This document shows, in pieces, positions 1 to 14,089 of a stretch of 64,000 nt of DNA. Where the stretch lies: positions 10,826,611-10,890,610 of the forward strand of contig CM054159.1 in assembly GCA_028751875.1 (NCBI GenBank). Reading direction: 5' to 3'. The notes below the pieces were generated by a model. It was given only the letters and a program-made list of their open reading frames with translations, was not told the DNA's origin and did not search any database. The stretch comes from Rapana venosa (Eukaryota > Mollusca > Gastropoda > Neogastropoda > Muricidae). The position numbers and the translations under genes are program-made. Positions within the stretch are counted from its first letter, which is position 1. Each line of letters opens with the position of its first letter.

Positions 1-38
<38 letters not shown>

Positions 39-250
39 ACCCCCACCAAAAACCCCCAACAAAACAATAACAACAAAAAACCGAAAACCAACCCCGAAAA
101 AAAACCAAAAGAAGCCAAACCAACCAAACCAAACAAAACAAACCAACCAAAAAAACCACACATACACACCAAAACCCCACTTTCTTGTTTAATTCAACAT
201 GTTCGGCGAGTTACGGAAACACGACAATCTCCAGCATACATACCCGAAGT
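1..250. repeat. Poly-C run and A/C-rich simple sequence
   Basis: Positions 1-38 are a pure C homopolymer at the window edge. Low-complexity CCAAA/CCAAC sequence follows to about 180. Bases 181-250 are ordinary sequence with no recognised feature. Confidence 0.85.
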
Positions 251-603
251 GGACGGGATAGCCTAGTGGTTAGAACATTGCGCTCGCTATCTGACGACCC
301 CGGGTTCGATTCTCGTTCAAGGGAGGATATTTTCCCCTTGGAGTTAATATCAGCGCAGACTCCACTCTCCCCAAAAAGTCATTTCAGATGAGACTATAAA
401 CCGAGGCCCCGTGTGCGAACGCACGCACGCACGCACGCAGAACATCTTGCGCACACGTTAAATCCTGTTCCGCTTTTTGTAAGAGTAGGAGGCCATTGCG
501 TGGGAACAGATGAACATAATTTACAAAACTGCATACACACGGGGACTGGATGTAAAAAAAGCACATACGTGCTTATTCCATTACCCTTGATATAAAAAAA
601 AGT
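251..603 (+). mobile_element. SINE-1 copy, near full length
   Basis: The tRNA-like head has an A box (TAGCCTAGTGGTTAGAAC) and a B box (GGTTCGATTCT), so RNA polymerase III transcription is the expected mode. The conserved body includes ACTATAAACCGAGGCCCCGTG and a segment around GTAAGAGTAGGAGGCCATTGC. The 3' tail is GACTGGATGTAAAAAAAGC, a short stem-like CACATACGTG, and an A-rich end. The same body recurs at least nine more times in this window, so it is dispersed and not a tRNA gene. Confidence 0.88.
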
Positions 604-2140
<1,537 letters not shown>

Positions 2141-2694
2141 ACGCACTAACCCCCCCACCACCCCCTTCCTCCCCCTTCTCGAACCTCCCCCCCCCCCCTC
2201 CTCCTTCTCTCTCTCTCGCTCTCTTTCCCCATTCCCTTTAAGAATCATCAGTAAACACGTGCAGGCACGGAAGAATGCGTTCTGTGTGTCTGTCTGTGTG
2301 TCTGTCTGCGTGTTGTCTGTCTCTGTCTCTGTGTCTGTCTCTCTCTCATCTCTCTCTCCTCTCTCTGTATCTCTCCGTCTTCCATTCTCTATCTGTCTGT
2401 CTGTCTGTCCGTCTGGTTGTCTCTCTCTCTCTCCTCTCACACACACACACGCACGCACACACACACACACACAAATCACACATTCTCCATCTCCTCCCTC
2501 TCTCTTCTCATCCTCGGTCCTTTTGTCTTTCTGTCTGTCTTTCTCTCCTCCCGCCTTTCTCTATGCCTGCCTGCCTGTCTGTCTCTGGGACATGATGTAA
2601 CCCCCCCCCCCCCCCCCCCCCCCCACACCACACACACACACACGCGAAAGCTTATTCCTTATTCTCGAATGAAACAATCTTTCCTTGCCCTCTG

Positions 2695-2783
<89 letters not shown>

Positions 2784-2807
2784 CTCTCTCTTCTCTCTAT
2801 CTATCTA

Positions 2808-2840
<33 letters not shown>

Positions 2841-2843
2841 CTA

Positions 2844-2884
<41 letters not shown>

Positions 2885-2922
2885 CTCCCTCTCTCTATCT
2901 GTCTATCTGTCTTTGTGTGCGC

Positions 2923-2974
<52 letters not shown>

Positions 2975-3055
2975 CGCTTCTCAGGTATGCAATAACCGCT
3001 CCCCCCCCTCCCCCACCTACCCACCCACCCACAAAAACCAAAAAAATTGCAGACG
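2141..3055. repeat. Pyrimidine microsatellites: (TC)n, (TCTG)n, (TATC)n, poly-C
   Basis: (TC)n and (TCTG)n at about 2195-2590, broken by (CA)n at 2438-2475. Poly-C at 2601-2624. (TG)n at 2698-2733, running directly into (TATC)n and (TC)n to about 2970. C-rich to 3032. No coding signal. Confidence 0.9.
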
Positions 3056-3391
3056 AGTTTTTTTAGTGGAATGGTGGGTGAGGCAGCGGTTTGGTTTTTT
3101 TCTATATTTCGGCAGCGGCGAGGGGTATTTTTCATTATCGACAGAACCAGTTCATTTACGTGTGATGAGAACTCTGGCTGACATGGGATAGCGGTGTGAA
3201 CGCAGGCCGTGTGTGTGAGGTACGCCAGCAAGCAAATAAATACCCCGGGTGGGAGAGGCTCCTAGCATTCATCATAATCATACCCCGCACGCTACACAGA
3301 TTCGTGCTTGCGTACACATACACATACATACATACAAACGCACCGACGGAAACTGGCTTTAGAACACACACAGACAGACAGACAGACAGAC

Positions 3392-3423
<32 letters not shown>

Positions 3424-3649
3424 ACACACACACACACACACAGAGACTCTCTCATACACTCACAAACACACACACACAAACACACACACAGACTCTCTCA
3501 CACACGCACCACACACACACACACTTTAATATACTCTCCTCTATCCCTCTATCTCTTTCCCCTCCACATGTCCTATCTAAAATCACTTTTCTAGTGGATA
3601 GACGTTAAAACACACACACACACACCCGACACACAACACACACACACAC

Positions 3650-3694
<45 letters not shown>

Positions 3695-3882
3695 ACCCAC
3701 AAACACCCACCCACACACGACACCCCCCACCCCCACCCACCCACCCACAGGACACACACACAACCCCCCCCCCCCCACACACACACCACCCAAACCCCCC
3801 CCTCCCCCCCCCCCCCCCCCCCCCCCACCCACCACCCCCCCCCCACACAGACACACACACGACAGACAGACACACTACTCAC
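3056..3882. repeat. Short unique stretch, then (CA)n / poly-C up to the PCBP exon
   Basis: 3056-3310 is ordinary sequence without a recognised feature. 3311-3530 holds (CA)n, (CAGA)n and related units. 3611-3875 is (CA)n mixed with poly-C runs (longest near 3797-3826). On the gene strand this is a TG/G-rich tract beginning about 10 bases past the donor of the KH2 exon. Confidence 0.85.
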
Positions 3883-4011
3883 ATCTTGCATGATGCCGCA
3901 GATGTACTTGATGCACTGGGTGATGGCATCAGCGGTGCCAGACACCGTCACTGCCCGCTCTGTGGAGTTGGGCAGCATCTCGCTGGCCACCTGTATCGAC
4001 GCCCCTGTCGC
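3883..4011 (-). CDS. PCBP: PCBP exon: second half of KH2
   Basis: This 129-nt exon encodes 43 residues from ATGASIQVASEMLPNSTERA to TQCIKYICGIMQD. It matches the STGAQVQVAGDMLPNSTERA...VKQICLVMLE part of KH2 in vertebrate PCBPs. The acceptor is GTTGTTGTTGCAG/GCG, where the pyrimidine tract is a short (TTG)n run. The donor is CAAGAT/GTGAGTAG. It is the last recognised exon before the left edge; the linker and KH3 are not in the window. Just past the donor is a CA / poly-C tract (3611-3870). A 28-bp copy of part of this exon lies about 147 bp upstream at 4130-4157. Confidence 0.93.
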
Positions 4012-5394
<1,383 letters not shown>

Positions 5395-5437
5395 AAGAAG
5401 AAGAAGAAGAAGAAGAAGAAGAAGAAGAAGAAGAAGA

Positions 5438-5485
<48 letters not shown>

Positions 5486-5541
5486 ATAGAAGAAGAAGAA
5501 GAAGATAGTAGTAGTAGTAGTAGTAGTAGTAGTAGAAGAAG

Positions 5542-5573
<32 letters not shown>

Positions 5574-5576
5574 GTT

Positions 5577-5607
<31 letters not shown>

Positions 5608-6010
5608 AAGAAGAAGAAGAAGAAGAAGAAGAAGAGGTAGTAGTTGTAGTTATAGTATAGTAGTAGTTAGTAGTAGTAGTAGAAGAAGAAGAAGAATAAG
5701 AAGTTGTAGTAGTAATGAGTGGGTAAAGAAGAAGAAGAAGAAGAAGAAGAAGAAGAAAGCAGCAGCAGCAGCAGCAGCAGCGAGCAGAAGAAGACGACGA
5801 CGAAGAAGAAGAAGACGAAGAAGAAGAAGAAGAAGCAGCAGCACCAGCAAGCAGGAGGGGCTGAGGTGTGCAGTATGCAGTAGACTAGTGGTGACACTTT
5901 CTCCTGGCTTTCTTCGACAGATCTGACATTTCCCCACACACATGTTTTCCATCCCAAAGGACATAAGTGCAGTAACTCCCCCCCCCCCCCCCCCCCCCCG
6001 CCCCTCCACC
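5395..6010. repeat. Alternating (GAA)n / (GTA)n trinucleotide mosaic, then poly-C
   Basis: 5395-5850 alternates blocks of GAA and GTA trinucleotides, with a short GCA/GAC block at 5758-5810. A short dispersed motif (AGATCTGACATTTCC) is at 5919-5933. A poly-C run occupies about 5977-6000. Confidence 0.9.
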
Positions 6011-6099
6011 CCCCACCCCACCTCCTCTTTGCAAGCCCTGTCTGATCTGTTTGTAGGTAGGTAGGTAAAAGGCACGCTGCTATGTATTCCCTACTAGCG

Positions 6100-7380
6100 C
6101 TACCCCCTCCAACACTACACTATACACACTACACTACACTGTACTGCAATACACTACACTATACTACAGTACAGTACAGTACACTGCACTGCACTGCACT
6201 GCACTACACTACACTACACTGCACTACACTGCATCACTACACTACTACACTACACTACACTGCACTACACTACACTGCACTACACTACTACACTACACTG
6301 CAACTACACTACACTACACTGTACTCACTTACACTACACTAACACTGCACTACACTGCACCTACACTACACTGCATCTACACTTCACAACTACACTACAC
6401 TGCACTTGCACTACACTACACTGCACTACACTCACTGCACTGCACTACACTGCACTACACTACACTACACTACACTACACTGCACACTACACTACACAAC
6501 TACACTACACTGCACTGCACTACACTACACTACACTACACTCACTGCACTGCACTGCACTACACTGCACCTACACTACACTGACACTACACATACACTGC
6601 ACTACACTGCACGCACACACTACACTACACTGCACTACCCCTACACTGCACTGCAACTGCACTACACTGCACACATACACTGCACTGCACTACAACTGCA
6701 TGCACTACACTACACTGCACTACACGTACACTACACTACAACTACTACACTACACTGCACTGCACTACACTGCACTGCACTACACTGCACTACACCACAC
6801 TGCTACTACACTACACTACAAACACCTACACTACACTGCACTACACTACACAACTGCCACTACTACACTACCACACTACACTACACCGCTCTACACTACA
6901 CTGCACTACACTGACACTACACTACACTACATTGCACTACACTACACTACACTACACTACACTTATACACTGCAACTACATGACACTCAACACTACACAC
7001 TGCACTACACTGCACTGCACTACACTACACTACACTACACTGCACTCGCCACTGCACTGACACTACACCAAACACTCTACACCGCACTCGCACACACACA
7101 CACTACACTGCACTACACTACACTACTACTACACTACACTCACACACACTACACTACACAACACTACACGCACTACACTACACTACACTACACGCACCAC
7201 ACTACACTACACAACACACCACACACACCCACCACTACACTACACTATACACTACACTACACAACCACCACACTACACTACCACTGCACCCACTACACCC
7301 ACTACACTACATCCACTCCACTACACTACACTGCACTCCACTGCACTGCACTCCACTCCACTCCACTGCACCGCACCACA
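6100..7380 (+). repeat. Pentamer array (RCACT)n, about 1.27 kb
   Basis: Array of five-base units ACACT and GCACT in irregular order, with occasional single-base slips. It ends in CCACT variants around 7310-7375. It has no clean coding frame; the 357-codon open frame over it is a repeat translation. Confidence 0.92.
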
Positions 7381-7755
7381 CACCAGCCGCGCAATACAAA
7401 TAGCAGTGCATGCAAAATATCAGGACTATCATCTGCCCTTCTTTTCACCCCATACCACCGCTATACTCTCTCTACTTAGGGAGTTGGCAGGGGTGGGGAA
7501 AGATAGTATAGGGCTAGCTAGTGGTTAGGGCAGGGCATATTAGATCTTGGTCCTGATCTGTCTGTCGGTAGTCTAAGTGAGGGGTGTGTTGTGTCTTAAA
7601 GTGGTATTCGTCATTAAGTGAACAAAATCAACAGGGGATAACAACTTCGCCCTGGGTCTGGAAACTTATCTGCCAGGGGAAAAAAAAGCCCTCCAAAATT
7701 CCTCGTAATTTCACCAGGTGGGCTGCTAATGATGTCAAGACTTGCAAATCGCAAG
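7381..7755. other. Unique intron sequence, no feature recognised
   Basis: Mixed-composition sequence between the pentamer array and the 45-bp minisatellite. I see no exon with KH similarity and no repeat family shared with the rest of the window. Confidence 0.6.
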
Positions 7756-8120
7756 GACAAACGATTCCAAATCTGAGAATTTTTGTTAGTCTTTGTGAAT
7801 CGACAATCTTTAGCCAAATTGAGAATTTTTGTTAGTCTTTGTGAATCGACAATCTTTAACCAAATCTGACAATTTTTGTTAGTCTTTGTGAATCGACAAT
7901 CTGTCCAATTCTGACAATTTGTATTAGTCTTTGTGAATCGACAATCTGTCCAATTCTGACAATTTGTATTAGTCTTTGTGAATCGACAATCTGTCCAATT
8001 CTGACAATTTGTATTAGTCTTTGTGAATCGACAATCTGTCCAATTCTGACAATTTGTATTAGTCTTTGTGAATCGACAATCTGTCCAATTCTGACAATTT
8101 TCTATTAGTCTTTGTGAATG
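7756..8120. repeat. 45-bp minisatellite, about eight units
   Basis: Direct repeats built around TTAGTCTTTGTGAATCGACA with period 45 in the later, near-identical units (7905-8110). The earlier units are more diverged. Because 45 is a multiple of three, an open frame persists on the minus strand with a 15-residue period (NCQNWTDCRFTKTNT). No start context, signal or known family supports a protein. A poly-C run (8138-8164) follows. Confidence 0.9.
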
Positions 8121-8164
8121 TAAGAAACAAAATAACACCCCCCCCCCCCCCCCCCCCCCCCCCC

Positions 8165-8469
8165 AGGAAAGTTAGGAGGAAATACTCGTTTCAGTTTACA
8201 GTCTTGACTAAGCTTGTTTTTTGTGTGTGTGTTGACAGAAACCGATGTGCTAAGAAATTTAAGATAAATGTCCAGTTACTTTCTGACCATCACAGCGCGG
8301 TTGAACGGCTGAACTAATCCAGTTAGGGACAAGAAAACCATTTAACGACACCACATGCAGGTTTGAGTCTCCCGCTGTGATGACCCGCTTCAAACAGAAT
8401 ATTCCCCACACCCTCCTGTTTCTGCCATTTTCCAAGAAATTCATGTAACGGATTCCCCTCATGGTGACA
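8165..8469. other. Unique intron sequence
   Basis: No gene or shared repeat recognised. It contains a short (TG) patch near 8221 and ordinary mixed sequence up to the element-3 copy. Confidence 0.6.
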
Positions 8470-8812
8470 CCGGGGGCCTGTCAATATAAACAGCATCCCC
8501 ACCTTCTGGAAGTTCTGTGGTAGGAATCCCCTCTTTTCTATCCCTCTCTTTGTTTCTGCCTTGTTCCTTTTCTTCCTGTCACCTCCTACTTACATTTTTT
8601 TTCTCTGCCTTCTTGCTCCATTCTCCTCCTGCCCCTTTCCCCCCCCAGAAAGACTTAAAAGATAACAATTCTCTCCCATACCGAAGTCGGATGATGCGCT
8701 GGGCCTAACTTGTCAGGGGCTTAACGGCAGCGCGACGCATTTGACCTCATATGGTAGACAATGATAACTGCTGTCTGAGCGTTCGACGACGACGACGACG
8801 AAGAAGAATCCA
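8470..8812 (+). mobile_element. Element-3 copy (about 340 bp interspersed repeat)
   Basis: Starts near GGGGGCCTGTCAATATAAAC. It continues through a T/C-rich part (CTCTTTTCTATCCCTCTC, TTTCTGCCTTGTTCC), then GGATG...CGCTGGGCCTAACTTGTCAGG and the end TTCGACGACGACGACGAAG with GAC/GAA trinucleotides. The same order of blocks recurs at 23659, 51422, 58250 and, inverted, 34503. The mobilisation class is not clear: non-autonomous, possibly SINE-like because of the repeat tail. Confidence 0.82.
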
Positions 8813-8814
8813 AC

Positions 8815-9300
8815 TGGATGTTTGACAAACGGCGCTGATGAGCGCTTGAGTGCACACTAGGTTCCACTCCTACTATTGCAGCTCATCAAAGACTGACACA
8901 GTATATCCGATGTCTATTCCTTGATGCAGCTGCTACCTTATGACGCTTTTAAATCCGGCCTCAAGACACATGTATTTCGAACCTAAGATTTTCTTTCCCC
9001 TCTTGTTCCATTTCATGTTTGTCCCTGCCCTCAACAGCCCAAACCCCGTCATCACCCTGCCAGAGTGTACAACCTTTTATGTGTGTACGTGAGTGTGTGT
9101 GTATGTGTGTGTGTGTGTGTGTTTGTGAGTGTGTGTGTGTGCGTGCATGAGTGCGTGCGTGTGTGCGTGCGAGCGTATGTGTATACATTTGAATTTGTAA
9201 GGCTGCATGTGAATGAGTAGGATGAATGAAAGCGCTTTGATTTGTTTTTTGCAAGATATAGCGCTAAATAAATTCCATTTATTATTATTATTATTATGAT
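8815..9300 (+). mobile_element. LINE 3' end (L2/CR1-like) with ATT tail
   Basis: The end of a reverse transcriptase reading frame is visible: DAFKSGLKTHVFRT then a stop at about 8937-8983, the typical C terminus of L2/CR1-type non-LTR elements. A 3' untranslated region follows, with (TG)n/(TGCG)n at 9080-9185, then GCGCTAAATAAATTCCATTT and (ATT)n to about 9298. A matching tail lies in the opposite orientation at 55005-55060. The 5' part is absent, the usual 5' truncation. Confidence 0.75.
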
Positions 9301-10249
9301 GGGCGAAACACGGTCGCATACGCAAAATCTCACCACTAGTGAACCACCAAGGAACAAACCCCGTAGCCTCTCTCCAGACACCTATCTATCCTGCATCGTA
9401 CAATACGCAAATCAGGTTGAAAGCGTGGAGTATTACAGTACAGAGATTGACCTGAACTAGTGTAACCCCCCCCCCCCCCCCCCCCCCACCCCTTCCCAAC
9501 CATTAATGTCCTTTTTGGAGCATTTTGGAGAATTGAACCCACTACCCAAGAATTCAGGACAGAAAGGGCCCAGGTTTCAATCCACTAGGCTAGTTTGCAT
9601 CTGTTTGAAGAGTAAACCACAACCACACAAAATATGATACACAGAAAAAGTTTAAACATATGTTCTGCCCAACACTTGCAGGTGTTGTGGGTTTTTTTCC
9701 CCCTCTTTTATTTGCTTCTTATACAGAGAGAAAAAAACCACACCACCTAGTAAAAGATAATAAAGTTTTCGCATCCATAATAAAGAAACGAATTCTACAG
9801 AGAACAGCTGGACTCGCTGGACTGGACAGCAGATGGTCAGTATTCAAGAAGAGGGCCCATCCCCCCTGCCCGCCCCTTTACTTCTATCAATATACATACA
9901 TACATACATACAAGTGTGTGTCCCGCCTTATCTACTATGCTGGACACAGTGTGATAATAAATAGCTCAGTGGCTTGGCTTGGCTTGGCTTGGCTTGGCTT
10001 TGCTTATATATGGTCAGCACTTACACTGTTACAGAAATTCTCGCTGAACTAGACCCTTCTGTATACTGCATGCACCATCTGTTTGAGCTACGAGGCTTTT
10101 AGGGAGGAGATCTATCTCTGTGTGTGGTATGTATGTACGTATGTATATACCTACGATGTTGCCTCGAGGGGCAAATACCTCCCAAAACCCCAAAGCTGGC
10201 TGACAAATAAATAGGGTCACGATTGTGTTTTCTTTCTGTAAGCTGCTGT
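9301..10249. other. Mostly unique intron sequence with poly-C and (GGCTT)n
   Basis: Poly-C at 9466-9487. A tRNA-like, SINE-head-like fragment may lie on the minus strand around 9540-9600 (reversed TAGCCTAGTGGATTG), low confidence. (GGCTT)n at about 9971-10003. No host gene recognised. Confidence 0.6.
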
Positions 10250-10416
10250 ATCTAGCTATCTATCCATCTCTGTATGTAGGTGTGTTTGTGTGTGTGGCTT
10301 GCAGGCATATATATTTTTTCTAAATACCCACCTCTCTCCCTCTCTGACTCTGTCTGTTTCTGTGTGGGTCTCTCGCTCTTAACCCCATCTCTCTCCTCTG
10401 TGTCATCCTGTGAAAT

Positions 10417-10458
<42 letters not shown>

Positions 10459-11165
10459 CTCTCCCACACCCCCCGTGTGTATGGTGCATTGTGATGTGAT
10501 GTGGATGTGTATGCTCACTCACGCGCGCGCGCACGCACGCAAGCACCTGTGCCTACACAGATGTGTAATATAATATATATTATATATTATCTGTAAACTG
10601 ACCACAGAATACTACAAACAGAAAACGAACATATCTGACTCTCCCCTCCCTCCACCCCCCTCCCTCTCCCTCACCCCCCCCCCCCCCCCCCCCCCCCCCC
10701 ACACACACACACGCTCAGCCTCCTCAAGGTGAAAAAGGTGACACCCTCGTTATACAACTGCAGCCGCCTCTTCTACAAACACACAGCGGCCAGATACGGA
10801 CAGACTGCCGTTAGCGACACCACAAAAAAAGACCGCTCACAATCTATCTACTCGGTACCACCCAAGATCTACGGAACACTTTGTTTTCCTTCTGTGCTGA
10901 TCCCACTCCCAAACTACAGAAACCTGTCCAAATCTGTCCAATCACCCGCCCTACTTAACAATCAATAATAACAAACAACCCCCTCCTCACTCCCCCTCCT
11001 CACCCCCCACCCCTCCCTTCCATCTCAGTTGCTACCCGTCTTCTCCCACGGTGCCCTGCTGCCCTCTCCTCTCTTACTCATTTTCGTGGGTAGAAGCTGT
11101 TATATATATACTGAGGGAGTTTATGTTCAAACCTTCTCCAAGTCTAGTTGAGGCTTACTGTCACT
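10250..11165. other. (TC)n, poly-C and unrecognised sequence
   Basis: (TC)n at 10330-10463. CG-rich alternating tract at 10522-10545. TA-rich at 10565-10590. Poly-C at 10674-10700. 10729-11160 is mixed sequence with an 79-codon open frame (10729-10968) that resembles no family I know, with no splice or start context; I do not call it a gene. Confidence 0.6.
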
Positions 11166-11640
11166 GGCAATATCCACTTTTTCTTTTTTTATTAAAAAAG
11201 AAGAATTTTTAGAAATAATATTAACATTGAAAATATAAATTTTTCGAAAAAACTATCAACATGGAATGTTCTTTTTTTTAAAAGCATATACATTTTCACA
11301 AAAATATTAACATGCAATAACCACTCTTTTTTTTAAAAATATAATTTTTCAGAAAAAAATATTAACATAGAATGTCCACTTTTTAAAAATAAAATTTGTC
11401 AGAGAAAAAATCACCAACACGGAATGTTCACTTTTAAAAAATATAAATTTTCAGAAAAAATATTAACATGCGATAACTAACTCTTTTTTAAAAATATAAA
11501 TGTTCAGAAAAAATATTAACATAGAATGTCCACTTTTCAGAAATATAAATCTTTACCAAAAATATTCCCATGCAATACCCACTTGTTTTAGATAAAGATT
11601 TTCAGAAAAAAATATGAACATCCCGCCCCCATCTCCTTTA
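11166..11640. repeat. AT-rich minisatellite, about 7-8 diverged units
   Basis: Repeats of roughly 50-65 bp around AAATATAAATTTTCAGAAAAAATATTAACATG with ATGTCCACTTTTT or AATAACCACTCTTTTTT spacers, diverging toward the edges. No coding potential. Confidence 0.8.
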
Positions 11641-11793
11641 AAAGAAAAGAAAACAAACAAACCCCAAAAAAACCCCAGCTACTTACAGGTCTTCTCAGGC
11701 CTATGTTTGATCCTGAAGTCATGTTAGATAATTATATTATAACGTCACCAGTCATAATCCAATTTTGTTTCTCACCGTTCATGGAGGAACAAA

Positions 11794-12175
11794 TGTATGT
11801 TTGTCCATCGTGTCCGACGATGACCTCCAAAACAGCAGAGGAGGCAGCTGCTGTTTTGGAAACTGGGCAGAAATTTAATTATAGTGGAGATGCCTTGCCC
11901 ACAGCACATCCCCACTCTCTCGGCCAAGTGGGCATAAGGACAGTCAGCGTTGGAGATGTTCTCCAAAGGCCAACCAGCCCCCAGGGCTGCAGCACATAAG
12001 GACTGTGCGAGTCAAGCCTCCTAGTCAAAGAGTCATAGTCGATCACTAAAGACTAAGCTGTAAAGTGGAATTCCATGAGTGGGAAAGCCACTGGTCATAC
12101 AGCCTCTCACTTTGCTGTTGCCCCCAGCGTCAATGGTTTAATCAAAAACTAGGATAAAGCCCAGCGCTGATGAAC
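11794..12175 (+). mobile_element. Element-4 copy 1 (about 385 bp)
   Basis: Nearly identical to 54602-54990 along its full length, with only scattered substitutions. It begins TGTATGTTTGTCCATCG, contains GACGATGACCTCCAAAAC and CATCCCCACTCTCTCGGCC, and ends near GTCAATGGTTTAATCAA. An open frame starting MYVCPSCPTMTSKTAEEAAA is present in both copies, but its end differs between them. It is a dispersed repeat; the class is unknown. Confidence 0.8.
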
Positions 12176-13297
12176 AAATAAGAGCACTGTGTAGGGTGAA
12201 AATTTTTCTCTTAAAGTAGGATTTACGTCTTTTAAACTTTTTTTTTCAGTGGCAGAACCCAACAAATATGTACATGCTGTTCCCTTTGGAAAAAAAACGA
12301 AAACCAAAAAACAAAAAAAAACAAAAAACAAAACCTAACCAAATCTTGCCAATGACGTCACTCCTAACCGGACTTCAGGAAGACTGAACATATTTATAAA
12401 ATAGGCCATCCAGAGCAGTTAGTCTGTGACAGTTTTCACCTTCAAGGTGTTGGAAGATGGGAAAGAAGAAAAGGTGGCGGGGATAAGGGGATGGGGGTGG
12501 GGTGGTGGGGTGGATCAGGAGATGGAAGGAGGAAAGGAGGAGGAAGGAGAGAAGAGAGAGAGCGAGAGGAGGAGGACAGCAGGAGCACCAAGCCCTCCTC
12601 CTCCCTCCCCCCCTCCATGTCCCCCCTCCCTCCCCCCAAAAAACCAACAACAAAAAACAACCTTCTTTAGCTTCCCTCTCTCCTCCTCCTCCTCTCTTCC
12701 TCTCTCTGTCTGTCTCTCTCTGTGTGTCTCTATCTCTGCCTGTCTCTCTCTCTCTGACTCTGTCTCTCCTCCACCCCACCCCCCCCCACTTCTCACCTCA
12801 CCTCTCTCTGTCTCCCTCTCTCTGTGACTCTGTCTGTCTTCTCTCCCCCCCCCCCCCCCCCTCCTCCCTCACCTCTCTCCGTTTCTCTCTCTCTGTCTCT
12901 CTTTCCTCCCCCCCCCCCCCTTCCCTCACCTCACCTCTCTCTGTCTCCTCTCTCTCTCTCTCTCTCTCCCCTCCCCTCTCCCCCCACCTCACCTCATCCC
13001 CCACCTCCCCCCCCCCCCCCCCCCCCGCGTCCCCCACCTCCCCCTCCCCTCACATATCTGACATTTCCTACACGTGTTCTTCATCACTCGGAAAGCGCCG
13101 CACGTGCCGATTGCAGGGGCAGACCCCTCCCCCCCCCCCCCCCCCCCCCCCCCCTTCTTCCAGGCAGGATGCTAGTTGTTTCCCCTTCCCAGCCAGCCAG
13201 CTAGACGAGGACAACATAGGGCAAACTATCGGGGGGCTATCAGTTGCCCTCCTTACACCCTCTACCCTCCCCCCCCCCCCCCCCAACCCACCCACCC

Positions 13298-13364
<67 letters not shown>

Positions 13365-13405
13365 TCCAAGGATAGGATGGTGGGTGGGGGATGGTGGGGT
13401 GGGAG
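12176..13405. repeat. Short unique stretch, then GA-, TC- and C-rich simple repeats
   Basis: 12176-12430 is AT-rich unique sequence. 12470-12580 is G/A-rich. 12590-13050 is (TC)n with several poly-C runs. 13056-13093 holds a copy of the dispersed ATCTGACATTTCC motif. Poly-C at 13129-13154 and 13268-13284. (TC)n at 13297-13361. Confidence 0.88.
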
Positions 13406-13797
13406 GGATGGGATAGCCTAGTGGTTAGAACATTGCGCTGGCAATCTAGACGATCCCAGGGTTCGATTCCCGTTCAAGGGGGGATAATTTTCCCCCTGGA
13501 GTTAAAACATCAGTGCAGACTCCACTCTTATCTCCCCCCTTAAAAAAAAGGCCTTCGCTGTGAGACTATAAACCGAGGCCCCCGTGTGCGAACGCACGCA
13601 CGCACGCACGCAGAACATCTTGCGCGCACACGTTAAAAGCTGTTCCGCTTTTCGTAAGAGTAGTCCATTGCGTGCCGGTTGGAACAGATGACAGAATTTA
13701 CAAAACCGCATACATACGGGGGGGCTGGATGTAAAAAAAAAAAGCACATAAAAGCTTATTCCAATATCCTCGAAATAAAAGAATAAAGTAAAGATTT
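13406..13797 (+). mobile_element. SINE-1 copy, near full length
   Basis: tRNA-like head (ATAGCCTAGTGGTTAGAAC; GGTTCGATTCCC) at 13412-13480, body with ATAAACCGAGGCCCCCGTG at 13566-13584, the CGTAAGAGTAG block, and the GGCTGGATGTAAAAAA tail ending CCTCGAAATAAAAGAATAAA. A few indels relative to the 51629 copy. Confidence 0.9.
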
Positions 13798-14017
13798 TTA
13801 AAAAGTCTTTGAGGGTGGGTGGGTGGGGAGAGTGGTGAAAAGGGTGCAGGGGGAATAATTCAGTGGTTAGAACTGGGGATGTATAAAGAGGGAAAGGAGA
13901 GGGTTTGAGTTTGATGTTCGAACATCTGGTTGTATGGGTTTTATTGGTTTTTGTTTGTTGTTGGGTTTTTTGGTTTTTGCCCTGGAGTTCCAGATTTTGA
14001 CTTTGGGGCTTTGGGAA

Positions 14018-14051
<34 letters not shown>

Positions 14052-14053
14052 TG

Positions 14054-14089
<36 letters not shown>

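Noticed and set aside
251..325. Functional tRNA gene
   Set aside because: Good A and B boxes, but the sequence continues into the SINE-1 body found many times; cloverleaf stems were not convincing.
6406..7479. 357-codon Thr/His/Tyr-rich open frame
   Set aside because: Translation of the pentamer array; stop-free only because of its composition.
10729..10968. 79-codon open frame as a gene
   Set aside because: No recognised family, no splice signals, not conserved with any other copy in the window.
11794..11997. Element-4 frame as a host gene exon
   Set aside because: Present in two intron or intergenic copies with different frame ends, so it is treated as a repeat.
12480..13420. 304-codon Pro/Ser/Leu-rich frame
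   Set aside because: Translation of (TC)n and poly-C sequence.
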